DNA of 64,000 nt from Pseudomonas sihuiensis (lineage in GTDB: Bacteria; Pseudomonadota; Gammaproteobacteria; Pseudomonadales; Pseudomonadaceae): the NCBI RefSeq assembly GCF_900106015.1, contig NZ_LT629797.1:3968001-4032000 (forward strand). Reading direction: 5' to 3'. This document shows, one piece after another, positions 1 through 8,814 of the stretch. Every line of letters begins with the position of its first letter. Positions within the stretch are counted from its first letter, which is position 1. A model generated the notes under the pieces. That model made no database searches, was not told where the DNA came from, and was given only the letters and a program-made list of their open reading frames with translations. Made by a program: the position numbers and the translations under genes.

Positions 1-2
1 AA

Positions 3-44
3 GCACCTTACTGGCAGATTGAAACCCAGGAATTCAAGGTATGA
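3..44 (+). CDS. 3' end of an unidentified upstream gene (partial)
   Basis: Reading from base 3 gives the C-terminal peptide APYWQIETQEFKV followed by TGA at 42-44. The stop overlaps the ATG of the next gene at 41 (ATGA), the usual sign of translational coupling in one operon. Only 13 residues are visible, so the family cannot be named. The coupling suggests it forms a functional pair with the DUF6708-like gene. Confidence 0.5.
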   Translation, partial: APYWQIETQEFKV

Positions 45-1225
45 CCACCGAGACTTACGGCCCTGCTGCCTATCGTGGCCAGGCACTACCCGCACTGCCA
101 CCACCAATTCGCGACAGACAAGGGCTGTTCGACACTGCCTTGAAATGGGGACATTACGCCAACCTGGATTCGATATCCGAGATCGAAGGCCAGCTGATGA
201 GCGAATCCCAACTGACCTATGAGAGGCAAACCAAGGAGAGGCGTAAACAGCAGATCTATTGTGATGCTCAGAGATGGAACTTTGAAAACAGTGACAAAAC
301 ACTGCATTTCTTATTCATATTGAAAATTCTGAGCGTAACGCTGTTCTGTTTACCATGGACAATCGAGCTGGCCGTGATCTCTGATCATGGCAGCATTATC
401 ATCCCCATCGGAGTGATAGCATCCATATCAGCATTATGCTTGCATGCCACTTCAAGACCTTGGCTGACCTATATATTGGGTGGTGTACTTGGCGTAATAA
501 CTGCCGGTGTCATTGCCTGGCATCAAGGTGCGCTCTGGGGATACTGGAGTGAGCAAACGGCCTTCTGGTTTGGTGCCGCTCTACTTTTCATGGCCATCAT
601 CGGCGTCGACCTGCTGATCGGCCTTTATTCCCTGATCTATAACCACGACGGCAGCGGCTTCAACCGACGTGACGGCATGGTGCGTATCGGCAGGCGCTTC
701 CGTTCTCCCTTCATCGCGCCCTTCTACGAATTCGATCCGGTCATGCAACTGCAGGTCACGCCTCATGGCGGGCATGACTACGTGCTCTGGCTGCATCATC
801 GCTACACCGATAACCAGGTCTGCCTGGGCATGAAGATGCACAGCCTGGGCCTCGACAAGGCCAACCTCTACGCCTTCTGGGATACCCTGCAGCGTTACAT
901 GGATGTCGAGCAGCCGCTGCCCGACCTGCCCGTGCTGGAACAGAGTCGCCACCTTGACCCCGTTACCGCCGCCCATGATGCCGCCATCGGTCGCCCCGAG
1001 CGTTACTGGCGCGACCGCACCTTCGAGGACTGGAAGCGCAGTTCCGCGTCCCGGAATCTGAAGGAGAAGCTGACCAGCCACCCCTGGCAACAGCAACCTT
1101 GCACCCTGCGGAACAAAATCGACCCGGCTCTGAACATCGAGACCTACTACCGCAGCCAGGAAGCCAGGGGCATCCAGGTTCCACCAAAGGGTAGCGGGGT
1201 CAACGAGGCTCTTCAGGGCTCATAA
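41..1225 (+). CDS. DUF6708-like multi-pass membrane protein
   Basis: A 394-residue protein with a charged N-terminal region of about 85 residues and four hydrophobic segments at roughly 88-106, 112-130, 135-155 and 172-195. A soluble C-terminal half starts at the FNRRDGMVRIGRR stretch. The block RRDGMV...FYEFDPVMQL...GGHDYVLWLHHRYTDNQ resembles DUF6708 proteins, which I recall near type VI secretion effector genes; that assignment is from memory. The start ATG overlaps the stop of the preceding gene. Bases 200-600 are clearly richer in A/T than the 3' half, so the gene looks compositionally mosaic, which suggests transfer or recombination. It could be an accessory or immunity-type protein; function unproven. 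Confidence 0.6.
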   Translation: MTTETYGPAAYRGQALPALPPPIRDRQGLFDTALKWGHYANLDSISEIEGQLMSESQLTYERQTKERRKQQIYCDAQRWNFENSDKTLHFLFILKILSVTLFCLPWTIELAVISDHGSIIIPIGVIASISALCLHATSRPWLTYILGGVLGVITAGVIAWHQGALWGYWSEQTAFWFGAALLFMAIIGVDLLIGLYSLIYNHDGSGFNRRDGMVRIGRRFRSPFIAPFYEFDPVMQLQVTPHGGHDYVLWLHHRYTDNQVCLGMKMHSLGLDKANLYAFWDTLQRYMDVEQPLPDLPVLEQSRHLDPVTAAHDAAIGRPERYWRDRTFEDWKRSSASRNLKEKLTSHPWQQQPCTLRNKIDPALNIETYYRSQEARGIQVPPKGSGVNEALQGS

Positions 1226-1333
1226 GCTACGCGCTACACATCCACCACCTGCACGGGCATCAATGACAACCACGCCCCGTGCTTCCTTAATTGCTGTTGA
1301 ATGCACCAGCAACACCTGTTCTCCTGGCCCTTA

Positions 1334-2575
1334 TCAGCCCTGAACACGGCGCCCATGCCTCAAGACGACCATCAGCACCAACATCCCCACCCCACCCGCA
1401 ACCACGAACAACCCCTCATACCCCAACGCCTTGGCCAGCACCCCGCTGCTGGCCCCGACGAAGCCGGACAGCAGCAACTGCGCCGAGGCCTGCAGGGTGA
1501 AGTCGGCGCCTTCGTGTTCCGGGCGGCACATGCGCATCATGGCGGCGAACAGGGCGACGGTGGACATGCCGTCAGCCACCTGTTCGAACAGGGTCACGGC
1601 ATAGACCAGGCCGGTGTTGGCGCCTTGCCCCACTAGCAGCGCCAGGGCGGCGATGCCGATCGCCTGCAGGGCGCCGAACAGGATCAGCGCGCGTAGCACA
1701 CCGATACGGGCGTAGAGCAGGCCGCCGAGCAGGGCGCCGCCGATGCCGGCCAGGCTGCTGATCAGGGTCAGTTGACCAAGCTCCCCGGTGCTCCAGCCCT
1801 GGTCCACCAGCATCGGCTTGATCATGGGTGAGCCGAGCGAGTCACCGAGCTTGAAGGTCAGCACCACCGCCAGCCACAGCAGCATGCCGGGCTGCACCAG
1901 CAGGCCGCGATAGTGGTTAAGCAGCAGGCGCGGGCCGAGGGCGGTTTCGGCCAGGGCTGGCTGGAAGGGCAGGACGCGGCGCTCGGGGAACAGCCAGATC
2001 GGCACGGTCATCAGTAGGATCAGGCCAGCCAGCAGGCCAAGCGCAAGGTTCCAACCCAGCGGGTCGATCACCAGCAACAGGCCGCTGCCGCTGACGATCA
2101 TGCCGACCTTGTAGCCGCCGACCTGCAGGCTGTTGCCAAGACCACGCCAGCGTTCAGGCAACAGGCGCACGGTAAGGCCGTCGGTGGCGATGTCCTGAGT
2201 CGAGGCCAGCAGGTTGATCAGTAGCAGCAAGCCGAGCAACAACCACAGGACGGAGCCGAACAGCGTCTGCGGGGCGAGCAGCGCCAGTGCCGCGACACAG
2301 ACAATCACGCCACTTTGCAGCGGCAGGATCCAGCCACGGTGATGGCCCAGGCGGGGCGAGGCCAGACGGTCGATCCAGGGCGCCCACAAGACTTTAAGTA
2401 GCCAGGGTAGCGCCAGCAGCTTGAGCAGGCCGATCAGCGCCAGGTCGACGCCATGCTGGCGCAGCAGCACCGGCAGCGAGTGGGCGATCAGCCCGGAAGG
2501 CAGGCCCTGCGCGCAGTACAGCGAGGCCAGTAGCACCAGCGTGGCGTTGGACGGGCGAGAGGCGGTGGGCGACAT
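1334..2575 (-). CDS. MFS transporter, RhtX/FptX or AmpG-like
   Basis: A 413-residue polytopic membrane protein with about 12 hydrophobic helices. The N-terminal block LYCAQGLPSGLIAHSLPVLL and the loop WAPWIDRLASPRLGHHRGWI match the RhtX/FptX siderophore-importer and AmpG permease group. The motif TQDIATDG between helices 4 and 5 is also shared by that group. The start is placed at the ATG at 2575; a TTG six codons upstream is possible but less likely. It is a single gene with no siderophore genes beside it, so the substrate is unknown. Family assignment is firm, substrate assignment is not. Confidence 0.75.
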   Translation of the reverse strand: MSPTASRPSNATLVLLASLYCAQGLPSGLIAHSLPVLLRQHGVDLALIGLLKLLALPWLLKVLWAPWIDRLASPRLGHHRGWILPLQSGVIVCVAALALLAPQTLFGSVLWLLLGLLLLINLLASTQDIATDGLTVRLLPERWRGLGNSLQVGGYKVGMIVSGSGLLLVIDPLGWNLALGLLAGLILLMTVPIWLFPERRVLPFQPALAETALGPRLLLNHYRGLLVQPGMLLWLAVVLTFKLGDSLGSPMIKPMLVDQGWSTGELGQLTLISSLAGIGGALLGGLLYARIGVLRALILFGALQAIGIAALALLVGQGANTGLVYAVTLFEQVADGMSTVALFAAMMRMCRPEHEGADFTLQASAQLLLSGFVGASSGVLAKALGYEGLFVVAGGVGMLVLMVVLRHGRRVQG

Positions 2576-2665
2576 GGCGGGCGCTCGCGGCAAAAGCGCA
2601 AGCCTAGTGGTTTGCGCCTGCGGGCGGCAACGAGGCGGTGGTTACAGTTCGTAGCTCGACTCGTC

Positions 2666-2764
2666 GCGGCTGAAGCCCCTCCCACAGGGCAAGACGTTCG
2701 ATTAGTTGCAGCCCGGTGCAATCCGGGGCCGTTGCCATCGCTCCCGGATTGCATCCGGGCTACG
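2666..2764. repeat. REP-type palindromes between the MFS gene and znuA
   Basis: Two repeat units. The first is GCGGCTGAAGCCCCTCCCAC at 2666-2685, a REP half seen again near 22.1, 24.45 and 38.7 kb. The second (2708-2764) is an inverted pair in which GCAGCCCGGTGCAATCCGGG is answered by CCCGGATTGCATCCGGGCTA. Related copies of this second type lie at 5875-5936 and 19928-19988. The two flanking genes both point left, so this lies downstream of znuA and upstream of the MFS gene. No gene is seen in 2576-2791. Confidence 0.75.
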
Positions 2765-2791
2765 TGAAAAACGTTCACGACGCCAAAGGTC

Positions 2792-3736
2792 TTACAGGCT
2801 ATTCAGGCACTCGGTCAGGCCGCCTGCCAGGTTTTCCAGCAGTTGTTCATAGCCGTTGGCACTGACTGGCAGGGCGCCGCCGAGGGCATCGAGTTCCGCC
2901 AGTTTCACCGGCAAGCCGGCACTGAGGGTTTCGGCCAGGCGCGGGCGCAGCGGCGGCTCGCTGAACACGCAGCTCGGGCCGGTCTGTTGCAGCGTCTTGC
3001 GCATGGCAGCGACATGGCGCGCACCGGGCTGTACTTCGGTCAGCACGCTGAACACGCCGGCGTGCTTGAGGCCGTAGGCGGCCTCGAAATAGTCGAATGC
3101 TTCGTGGAAGACGAAATACGGCTTGCCCTGCAAAGCGGCCAGTTGCGGGCGAATGCGGCCATCGAGCGCATCCAGGCGCGCTTCGAAGGCTTGCAGATTG
3201 GCGGCGTAACGCGCGGCGTTGGCGGCATCCAGCTTGGCCAGGTCGGCGGCCATGCGGGCGGCGATCACCTTGGCGTTGTCGGCGGCCAACCACAGGTGGG
3301 CATCCAGGCTGCCCGGACGGTGATCATGGTCATGACCAAGCTCATCGCTGGCATGTTCGTGACCATGATCATGCTCGTCTTGGTCATGATCGTGTTCGTC
3401 GTGGCTATCGCCGAAATGGCGCAGGGTCATGCCGGGCAGATCCTGCACCGCCACCTGGGGCTTGTCGCGACTGCTCAGTACACGCGGTAGAAAACCCTCC
3501 ATGTCCGGACCGATCCAGTACAGCAGGTCGGCATCACGCACTCTCCGTACATCGGACGGCCGCAGCGCATAGTGGTGCGGCGAGGCACCGGGCGGCAGCA
3601 GCACCTCGGGTTCGCCGATGCCGTCCTGCACCGCCGCGGCGATCAGTTGCAGCGGTTTGATACTGGTCAGCACACGCACCTCGGCCTGGGCACTGGCGAC
3701 GAAAAACAGGGTAAAGAGACAGAAAAGACGCAACAC
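2792..3736 (-). CDS. znuA: Zinc ABC transporter periplasmic binding protein ZnuA
   Basis: A 314-residue cluster A-I (ZnuA/TroA family) solute-binding protein that captures Zn2+ in the periplasm for ZnuBC. It has a cleavable signal peptide (MLRLFCLFTLFFVASAQA). Metal-ligand histidines are expected in GASPHHYALRPSD (about residue 53) and in LDAHLWLA and FHEAFDYF further on. Between them is a loop of about 30 residues, 108-140, packed with His, Asp and Glu, typical of ZnuA and absent from Mn-type TroA. The start is a GTG at 3736; the ATG at 3743 is out of frame. The gene is divergent from zur-znuC-znuB, and the short intergenic region holds a Zur-box-like sequence. Confidence 0.96.
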   Translation of the reverse strand: MLRLFCLFTLFFVASAQAEVRVLTSIKPLQLIAAAVQDGIGEPEVLLPPGASPHHYALRPSDVRRVRDADLLYWIGPDMEGFLPRVLSSRDKPQVAVQDLPGMTLRHFGDSHDEHDHDQDEHDHGHEHASDELGHDHDHRPGSLDAHLWLAADNAKVIAARMAADLAKLDAANAARYAANLQAFEARLDALDGRIRPQLAALQGKPYFVFHEAFDYFEAAYGLKHAGVFSVLTEVQPGARHVAAMRKTLQQTGPSCVFSEPPLRPRLAETLSAGLPVKLAELDALGGALPVSANGYEQLLENLAGGLTECLNSL

Positions 3737-3763
3737 GGGGCATACTCGGATGGAATTGAACGG

Positions 3764-3776
3764 GTAATATAATAAC
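3764..3776. promoter_or_regulatory. Candidate Zur box between znuA and zur
   Basis: GTAATATAATAAC is an imperfect inverted repeat that resembles the Zur operator core GTTAT-N3-ATAAC. It lies 28 bp from the znuA start and 27 bp from the zur ATG, so one site could repress both directions. It matches less well than the boxes at 34767 and 62466. That would fit weaker binding, but this is inference. Confidence 0.65.
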
Positions 3777-3802
3777 GTCTCTCACCAGCGCCGTCCTTGC
3801 CC

Positions 3803-4288
3803 ATGACCGACACACCCCTGGCTGCACGCCCTCATGACCACTCCCGTTGCGTCAGCCATGCACTGGCCGAGGCCGAGGCCATCTGCGCGCGCCAGGGCCT
3901 GCGCCTGACTGCCCTGCGCAAGCGCGTGCTGGAACTGGTCTGGGCCAGCCACAAGCCGCTAGGCGCTTATGACATCCTCGGTGTATTGAGCGACGAAGAC
4001 GGTCGCCGCGCGGCGCCACCGACGGTTTACCGCGCGCTGGATTTCCTGCTGGAAAACGGCCTGGTGCACCGCATCGCCTCCCTCAACGCCTTCGTCGGCT
4101 GCAGCCACCCTGAGCACGCGCATCAGGGCCAGTTTCTGATCTGCCGTAGCTGCCACGCCGCCACCGAACTGGAGCAACCAGCGATCAGCCAGGCCATCGT
4201 CGACGGGGCGGCCGGCGTCGGTTTCGTCGTCGAAAGCCAGACCGTGGAAGTGGTCGGCCTCTGCGCAGGCTGCAAGGGCACGGCATGA
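3803..4288 (+). CDS. zur: Zinc uptake regulator Zur (Fur family)
   Basis: A 161-residue Fur-family repressor that uses Zn2+ as co-repressor. The winged helix spans about 25-90 ([13 protein letters not shown]...[19 protein letters not shown]). The C-terminal part carries the structural zinc cysteines (CRSCH near 113 and CAGC at the C-terminus) and the regulatory His cluster HPEHAHQG. The ATG at 3803 is preferred over the in-frame TTG at 3797. The stop overlaps the znuC start (ATGA), so zur, znuC and znuB form one operon and Zur probably controls its own synthesis through the box at 3764. In P. aeruginosa this gene is also called np20. Confidence 0.96.
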   Translation: MTDTPLAARPHDHSRCVSHALAEAEAICARQGLRLTALRKRVLELVWASHKPLGAYDILGVLSDEDGRRAAPPTVYRALDFLLENGLVHRIASLNAFVGCSHPEHAHQGQFLICRSCHAATELEQPAISQAIVDGAAGVGFVVESQTVEVVGLCAGCKGTA

Positions 4289-5073
4289 GCGACGCGCTGA
4301 TCCGTCTCGACGGGGTCGCTGTCAGCTTCAACGGCCAGCCTGTGCTGGACGACGTGCAGCTGAGCGTACAACCCGGCGAGATCGTCACCCTGATCGGGCC
4401 CAACGGTGCGGGCAAGACCACCCTGGTGCGCGTGGTGCTCGGCCTGCTGCAGCCTGAGCGTGGCAACGTGCGTCGGGCGCCACGCCTGCGCATCGGCTAC
4501 ATGCCACAAAAACTCCACGTCGACGCCACCTTGCCGCTGTCGGTGCTGCGTTTCCTGCGCCTGGTACCGGGGGTGGATCGCAAACGCGTCCTGGCAGCAC
4601 TGGCCGAGGTCGGTGCGGAACAGGTGATCGACAGCCCGCTGCAGAGCATTTCCGGTGGCGAGATGCAGCGCGTGCTGCTGGCCCGCGCGCTGCTGCGCGA
4701 GCCACAACTGCTGGTGCTCGACGAGCCGGTGCAGGGCGTCGATGTCGCCGGCCAGGCCGAGCTGTATCGACTGATCTCGCGACTGCGCGAGCGCCATGGC
4801 TGTGGCGTGCTGATGGTCTCGCATGACCTGCATCTGGTGATGAGCGCCACCGATCAGGTGGTCTGTCTCAACCGCCATGTCTGCTGCTCCGGCCACCCGG
4901 AGCAGGTCAGCGGCGACCCGGCGTTCATCGAACTGTTCGGTCAGGACGCCAAGAGCCTCGCCGTCTACCACCACCATCATGACCACGCGCACGACCTGCA
5001 TGGCGGCGTGGTTCAGCCCGGCCTGACCATCCACGGCCCGGCTCACGTTCATGGCCCTGGTTGCAAACACTGA
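4285..5073 (+). CDS. znuC: Zinc ABC transporter ATP-binding protein ZnuC
   Basis: A 262-residue ABC ATPase that drives Zn2+ import through ZnuB. Walker A is GPNGAGKTT (near residue 36), the signature ISGGEMQR is near 128, and Walker B LLVLDEP is near 149. The C-terminus is unusually histidine-rich ([13 protein letters not shown] and [12 protein letters not shown]). Such a cytoplasmic His tail is common in ZnuC and may sense or buffer zinc. The start overlaps the zur stop, and the TGA overlaps the znuB ATG (TGATG). Confidence 0.96.
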   Translation: MSDALIRLDGVAVSFNGQPVLDDVQLSVQPGEIVTLIGPNGAGKTTLVRVVLGLLQPERGNVRRAPRLRIGYMPQKLHVDATLPLSVLRFLRLVPGVDRKRVLAALAEVGAEQVIDSPLQSISGGEMQRVLLARALLREPQLLVLDEPVQGVDVAGQAELYRLISRLRERHGCGVLMVSHDLHLVMSATDQVVCLNRHVCCSGHPEQVSGDPAFIELFGQDAKSLAVYHHHHDHAHDLHGGVVQPGLTIHGPAHVHGPGCKH

Positions 5074-5861
5074 TGCCCGATTTCCTCCTCAACGCCCTGC
5101 TCGCCGGCCTTACCCTGGCCCTGGTGGCCGGCCCGCTCGGCTCCTTCGTGGTGTGGCGGCGCATGGCCTATTTTGGCGACACCCTGTCCCATGCTGCCCT
5201 GCTTGGCGTGGCATTGGGGCTGATGCTCGACGTCAGCCCGACCCTGACGGTGACCGTCGGCTGCGTGCTGCTCGCCGTACTGCTGGTGACCCTGCAGCAG
5301 CGCCAGCCGCTGGCCTCCGACACCCTGCTGGGCATCCTCGCCCACAGCACCCTGTCGCTGGGTCTGGTGGCGCTGAGTTTCATGCATGACGTGCGCATCG
5401 ACCTGATGAGCTACCTGTTCGGCGACCTGCTCGCCGTCAGCCCCAGCGATCTGGCCTGGATCATCGGCGGCAGCGCGCTGGTGCTGGCGCTGCTGGCTTG
5501 GTTGTGGCGACCGCTGCTGGCGATCACCGTGCACGAGGAACTGGCACGGGTCGAAGGCCTGCCGGTGGCGGCGATTCGCCTGGCGCTGATGCTGCTGATT
5601 GCCGTGGTGATCGCCGTGGCGATGAAGATCGTCGGCGTACTGCTGATCACCTCGCTGTTGATCATCCCCGCGGCCGCTGCCCAGCGCCACGCGCGCACGC
5701 CGGAGCAGATGGCCGTGGGCGCCAGTCTGCTCGGGCTGCTGGCGGTGTGCTGCGGCCTGGCGCTGTCCTGGTATCAGGACACGCCGGCCGGGCCATCCAT
5801 CGTGGTCAGTGCCGCTGCGTTGTTCCTGGCCAGTTTCGCCCTGCCCAAGCGCAGCGGTTGA
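5073..5861 (+). CDS. znuB: Zinc ABC transporter permease ZnuB
   Basis: A 262-residue inner-membrane protein of the ABC-3 permease family with seven to eight hydrophobic segments; it forms the Zn2+ channel with ZnuC. The typical N-terminal pattern GSFVVWRRMAYFGDTLSHAA is present near residues 24-43. The ATG at 5073 overlaps the znuC TGA, and an in-frame TTG twelve bases upstream is not needed. It is the last gene of the zur operon and is followed by a palindromic repeat rather than a clear terminator. Confidence 0.96.
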   Translation: MPDFLLNALLAGLTLALVAGPLGSFVVWRRMAYFGDTLSHAALLGVALGLMLDVSPTLTVTVGCVLLAVLLVTLQQRQPLASDTLLGILAHSTLSLGLVALSFMHDVRIDLMSYLFGDLLAVSPSDLAWIIGGSALVLALLAWLWRPLLAITVHEELARVEGLPVAAIRLALMLLIAVVIAVAMKIVGVLLITSLLIIPAAAAQRHARTPEQMAVGASLLGLLAVCCGLALSWYQDTPAGPSIVVSAAALFLASFALPKRSG

Positions 5862-5874
5862 CGGCGCATCGCGC

Positions 5875-5936
5875 GTAGCCCGGATGCAATCCGGGACAGC
5901 TGCGCCATGTTGTTCCCGGATTGCATCCGGGCTACG
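5875..5936. repeat. REP-type inverted repeat after znuB
   Basis: GTAGCCCGGATGCAATCCGG is followed about 20 bases later by its inverted counterpart CCCGGATTGCATCCGGGCTA, giving a strong hairpin downstream of znuB. The sequence is almost the same as the copies at 2708-2764 and 19928-19988. It may protect the operon mRNA 3' end or act as a bidirectional stop, by analogy with REP elements. Confidence 0.8.
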
Positions 5937-6060
5937 GCTCATCCTTGTAACCTCCCCCCAGCCCTTTCCCATGAATGAGCCCGGGACCCCGAACAGCGTG
6001 AAATCGAGGCCGTAAACCTGTATGATTGCGCGTTTTTTGCACAATTCGAGACGCGTAGTT

Positions 6061-6906
6061 ATGAAGTCGTTCGCTTTTCGTGGTCTTCCGCTTTTTCTGG
6101 TTCTACTTCTGGCCGGTTGCCAGAGCAGCCAGCAGCACAGCCTCCCGCCGGTCGACGATCTGGTCGTCGCCTTCCGTCAGCTCGACCTGAGCCTGGCCGA
6201 AGAACGCCTCGACGACGCGCGCAGCCAGCTCAGCACACTGCAGCAGCGCGCCAGCCGCGACACGCGTCTGGAGCAGTACCAGCGCCAGCTGGCCGAGGCC
6301 TATATGGAGCAAGGCCGCGAAGCGCTGCAGCAGGGCGATCTGGATCGCGCCGCGCAGGCACTGGGCCAGGCCCGCAGCCTGATGCCGCAGGCGCCGGCCC
6401 TGAGTCACGATCTCAACCAGGCCATCGACAGCGCCCGTACGGCACGCCAGGCGGCTGCCGAGCAACAGGCACGCGATGCAGCAGCCAAGCTCGATGCCGA
6501 GCGCCAGGAGCAACTGCGTCAGCAGCGTCTGGCCAGCGAGCGCCAGGCAGCGGCCAAGGCAGCAACCGCGCCAGTAGCCGCAAGCCAGCCAGCGCCAGTG
6601 GTCGAGAGCGAGCCCACAGCGCGCCTGATCGATCCGAACGCCATCACCAGCAGTGTGGCCATGCCTATGCTGGACAACCAGGACAACGAAAACCTGCGCC
6701 GCCTGCTCGACAGCGTGGCGGCGGATGTCGTGACCTTTCGCTGCGCCGTGCGCATCGAAGTACGCGAGGCCAAGGATTATCCCTGGGTTGCGGCGCTGCT
6801 GTCGGCGCGGATCAAGAAACTCGACCCAAGCTTTCGTCCGCAGTTGAGCCAGAAGATCGCTCCGCAACAGGTGCCACGCCTGCTGTTGAGCCCAAAGCGC
6901 AACTGA
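6061..6906 (+). CDS. Conserved lipoprotein with helical repeats (PA5502-like)
   Basis: A 281-residue predicted lipoprotein. The lipobox is LLLAGC near residue 20, after the hydrophobic stretch MKSFAFRGLPLFLVLLL. The middle (about 30-140) is strongly helical and looks TPR-like (EQGREALQQGDLDRAAQALG...). A Gln/Ala-rich coiled coil follows at about 140-190, then a Pro/Ala linker and a C-terminal globular part with one Cys. It sits between znuB and metN, the same place as PAO1 PA5502 from memory. Function unknown. The ATG at 6061 is chosen because the lipobox then falls at normal distance. Confidence 0.8.
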   Translation: MKSFAFRGLPLFLVLLLAGCQSSQQHSLPPVDDLVVAFRQLDLSLAEERLDDARSQLSTLQQRASRDTRLEQYQRQLAEAYMEQGREALQQGDLDRAAQALGQARSLMPQAPALSHDLNQAIDSARTARQAAAEQQARDAAAKLDAERQEQLRQQRLASERQAAAKAATAPVAASQPAPVVESEPTARLIDPNAITSSVAMPMLDNQDNENLRRLLDSVAADVVTFRCAVRIEVREAKDYPWVAALLSARIKKLDPSFRPQLSQKIAPQQVPRLLLSPKRN

Positions 6907-7077
6907 TGCCTTCGCTTATCGGTAATGCAATTTTGTAATAACCATAGGCCAACAAAGATTTTCTCGGCCTAAACACCGCCGGGTAAACTAGCGCCCTTTT
7001 GCGCCCCACCCGGCGCCCGATGGCCGGCCCCTTCCACCTGGGGGCCCGCCCTTGAACACACCCAAAAGGTCGTTCGC

Positions 7078-8085
7078 GTGATCCAGTTTCAATCCGTCCA
7101 CAAAGCCTACCGCGTCGCCGGTCGCGAGATTCCGGCGCTGCAGCCCACCACGCTGCAGGTCGGCAGCGGCCAGGTGTTCGGCATCATCGGCCATTCCGGC
7201 GCCGGCAAGAGCACCCTGCTGCGCCTGATCAACCGCCTGGAGGAACCCTCCGGCGGTCGCATCGAGATCGACGGCGTCGATGTCACCGCCCTCGATGCCA
7301 ATGGCCTGCGTCGCTTCCGCCAGCAGGTCGGGATGATCTTCCAGCACTTCAACCTGCTGTCGTCGAAGACCGTCGCCGACAACATCGCCATGCCGCTGCG
7401 CCTGGCCGGCGAGCTGAGCCGCGCCGAGATCGACGCCCGCGTCGCCGAGCTGCTGGCCCGCGTCGGCCTGCAGGATCACGCCAACAAATACCCCGCGCAG
7501 CTCTCCGGTGGGCAGAAGCAGCGCGTCGGCATCGCCCGTGCGCTGAGCACGCGACCGAAGATCTTGCTGTGCGACGAGGCCACCAGCGCCCTCGACCCGC
7601 AGACCACCACCGCCGTGCTGCACCTGCTGGCCGAGATCAACCGCGAACTGGGCCTGACCATCGTGCTGATCACCCACGAGATGGACGTGATCCGCCGCGT
7701 CTGCGACCGCGTGGCGGTGATGGATGCCGGCGTCATCGTCGAAGAAGGCCCGGTGGCCGAGGTGTTCCTGCACCCGCAGCACCCGACCACCAAGCGTTTC
7801 GTGCAGGAGTCCGAGCATGTCGACGAAGCCGAACAGCGCGATGACTTCGCTCATGTCGAAGGCCGCATCCTGCGCCTGACCTTCCAGGGCGAAGCCACCT
7901 ACGCACCGCTGCTGGGCACCGTGGCCCGCGAGACCGGTGTGGACTACAGCATCCTCGCCGGGCGCATCGACCGCATCAAGGACACCCCCTACGGCCAGCT
8001 CACCCTGGCCCTGACCGGTGGCGACATCGACGCCGCGCTGGCGCGCTTCGAAGCCGCCGACGTGCATCTGGAGGTACTGCGCTGA
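7078..8085 (+). CDS. metN: Methionine ABC transporter ATP-binding protein MetN
   Basis: A 335-residue ATPase for import of D/L-methionine. Walker [10 protein letters not shown] is at 38-46, the signature LSGGQKQR at about 142, and Walker [14 protein letters not shown] at about 162. The C-terminal NIL domain (about 260-335) is the regulatory methionine-binding module of MetN. The start is GTG at 7078 with AAGG about 10 bases upstream. The TGA overlaps the metI ATG. Upstream (6907-7077) I saw no SAM riboswitch; the control signal is not evident. Confidence 0.95.
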   Translation: MIQFQSVHKAYRVAGREIPALQPTTLQVGSGQVFGIIGHSGAGKSTLLRLINRLEEPSGGRIEIDGVDVTALDANGLRRFRQQVGMIFQHFNLLSSKTVADNIAMPLRLAGELSRAEIDARVAELLARVGLQDHANKYPAQLSGGQKQRVGIARALSTRPKILLCDEATSALDPQTTTAVLHLLAEINRELGLTIVLITHEMDVIRRVCDRVAVMDAGVIVEEGPVAEVFLHPQHPTTKRFVQESEHVDEAEQRDDFAHVEGRILRLTFQGEATYAPLLGTVARETGVDYSILAGRIDRIKDTPYGQLTLALTGGDIDAALARFEAADVHLEVLR

Positions 8086-8753
8086 TGCTCGAACAACTGC
8101 TGCCCAACGTGTTCTGGCCGGAAATCTGGCAGGCCAGCCTCGACACCCTGAACATGCTGCTCGGCTCGATGCTGTTCACCGTGCTGCTCGGCCTGCCACT
8201 TGGCGTGCTGCTGTTCCTCACCGGCCCGCGCCAGCTGTTCGAGCAGAAGGCTCTGTATGGCGCGCTGTCGCTGGTGGTGAACATCCTGCGCTCGGTGCCC
8301 TTCGTCATCCTCTTGATCCTGATGATCCCCTTCACCGAGCTGCTGGTCGGCACCTCGCTGGGCGTGGCTGGCGCCATTCCGCCGCTGGTGGTGGGTGCCA
8401 CGCCGTTCTTCGCGCGCCTGGTGGAAACCGCCCTGCGCGAGGTGGAACGCGGCATCATCGAGGCGACCCAGGCCATGGGCGCCACTACCTGGCAGATCAT
8501 CACCCGCGCGCTGCTGCCCGAGGCGTTGCCCGGCCTGCTAGCGGCCACCACCGTCACCGCGATTACCCTGGTGTCGTACACCGCCATGAGCGGCCTGATC
8601 GGCGGCGGCGGCCTCGGCGACCTGGCCGTGCGCTACGGCTACCAGCGCTACCAACCGGACGTGATGGCCGTGACCGTGATCCTGCTGCTGATTCTGGTGC
8701 AGGTGCTGCAGATGGTCGGGGATCGCCTGGTGGTGCATTTTTCCCGTAAATGA
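8085..8753 (+). CDS. metI: Methionine ABC transporter permease MetI
   Basis: A 222-residue inner-membrane permease of the methionine uptake family, with five hydrophobic helices. The cytoplasmic coupling loop EATQAMGATTWQIITRALLPEALPGL (residues about 126-151) is the EAA motif that contacts MetN. It is translationally coupled to metN (TGATG) and followed by metQ after 61 bases. Length and motif are typical. Confidence 0.95.
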   Translation: MLEQLLPNVFWPEIWQASLDTLNMLLGSMLFTVLLGLPLGVLLFLTGPRQLFEQKALYGALSLVVNILRSVPFVILLILMIPFTELLVGTSLGVAGAIPPLVVGATPFFARLVETALREVERGIIEATQAMGATTWQIITRALLPEALPGLLAATTVTAITLVSYTAMSGLIGGGGLGDLAVRYGYQRYQPDVMAVTVILLLILVQVLQMVGDRLVVHFSRK

Positions 8754-8814
8754 TGAAAAGCGGCGACTCGCTACCCGCGAGACCCGCACCAACCTTCCCA
8801 AAAGGAACCTTGAA

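Noticed and set aside
6907..7077. SAM riboswitch upstream of metN
   Set aside because: I looked for conserved SAM-I or SAM-II features in the 171 bases and found none.
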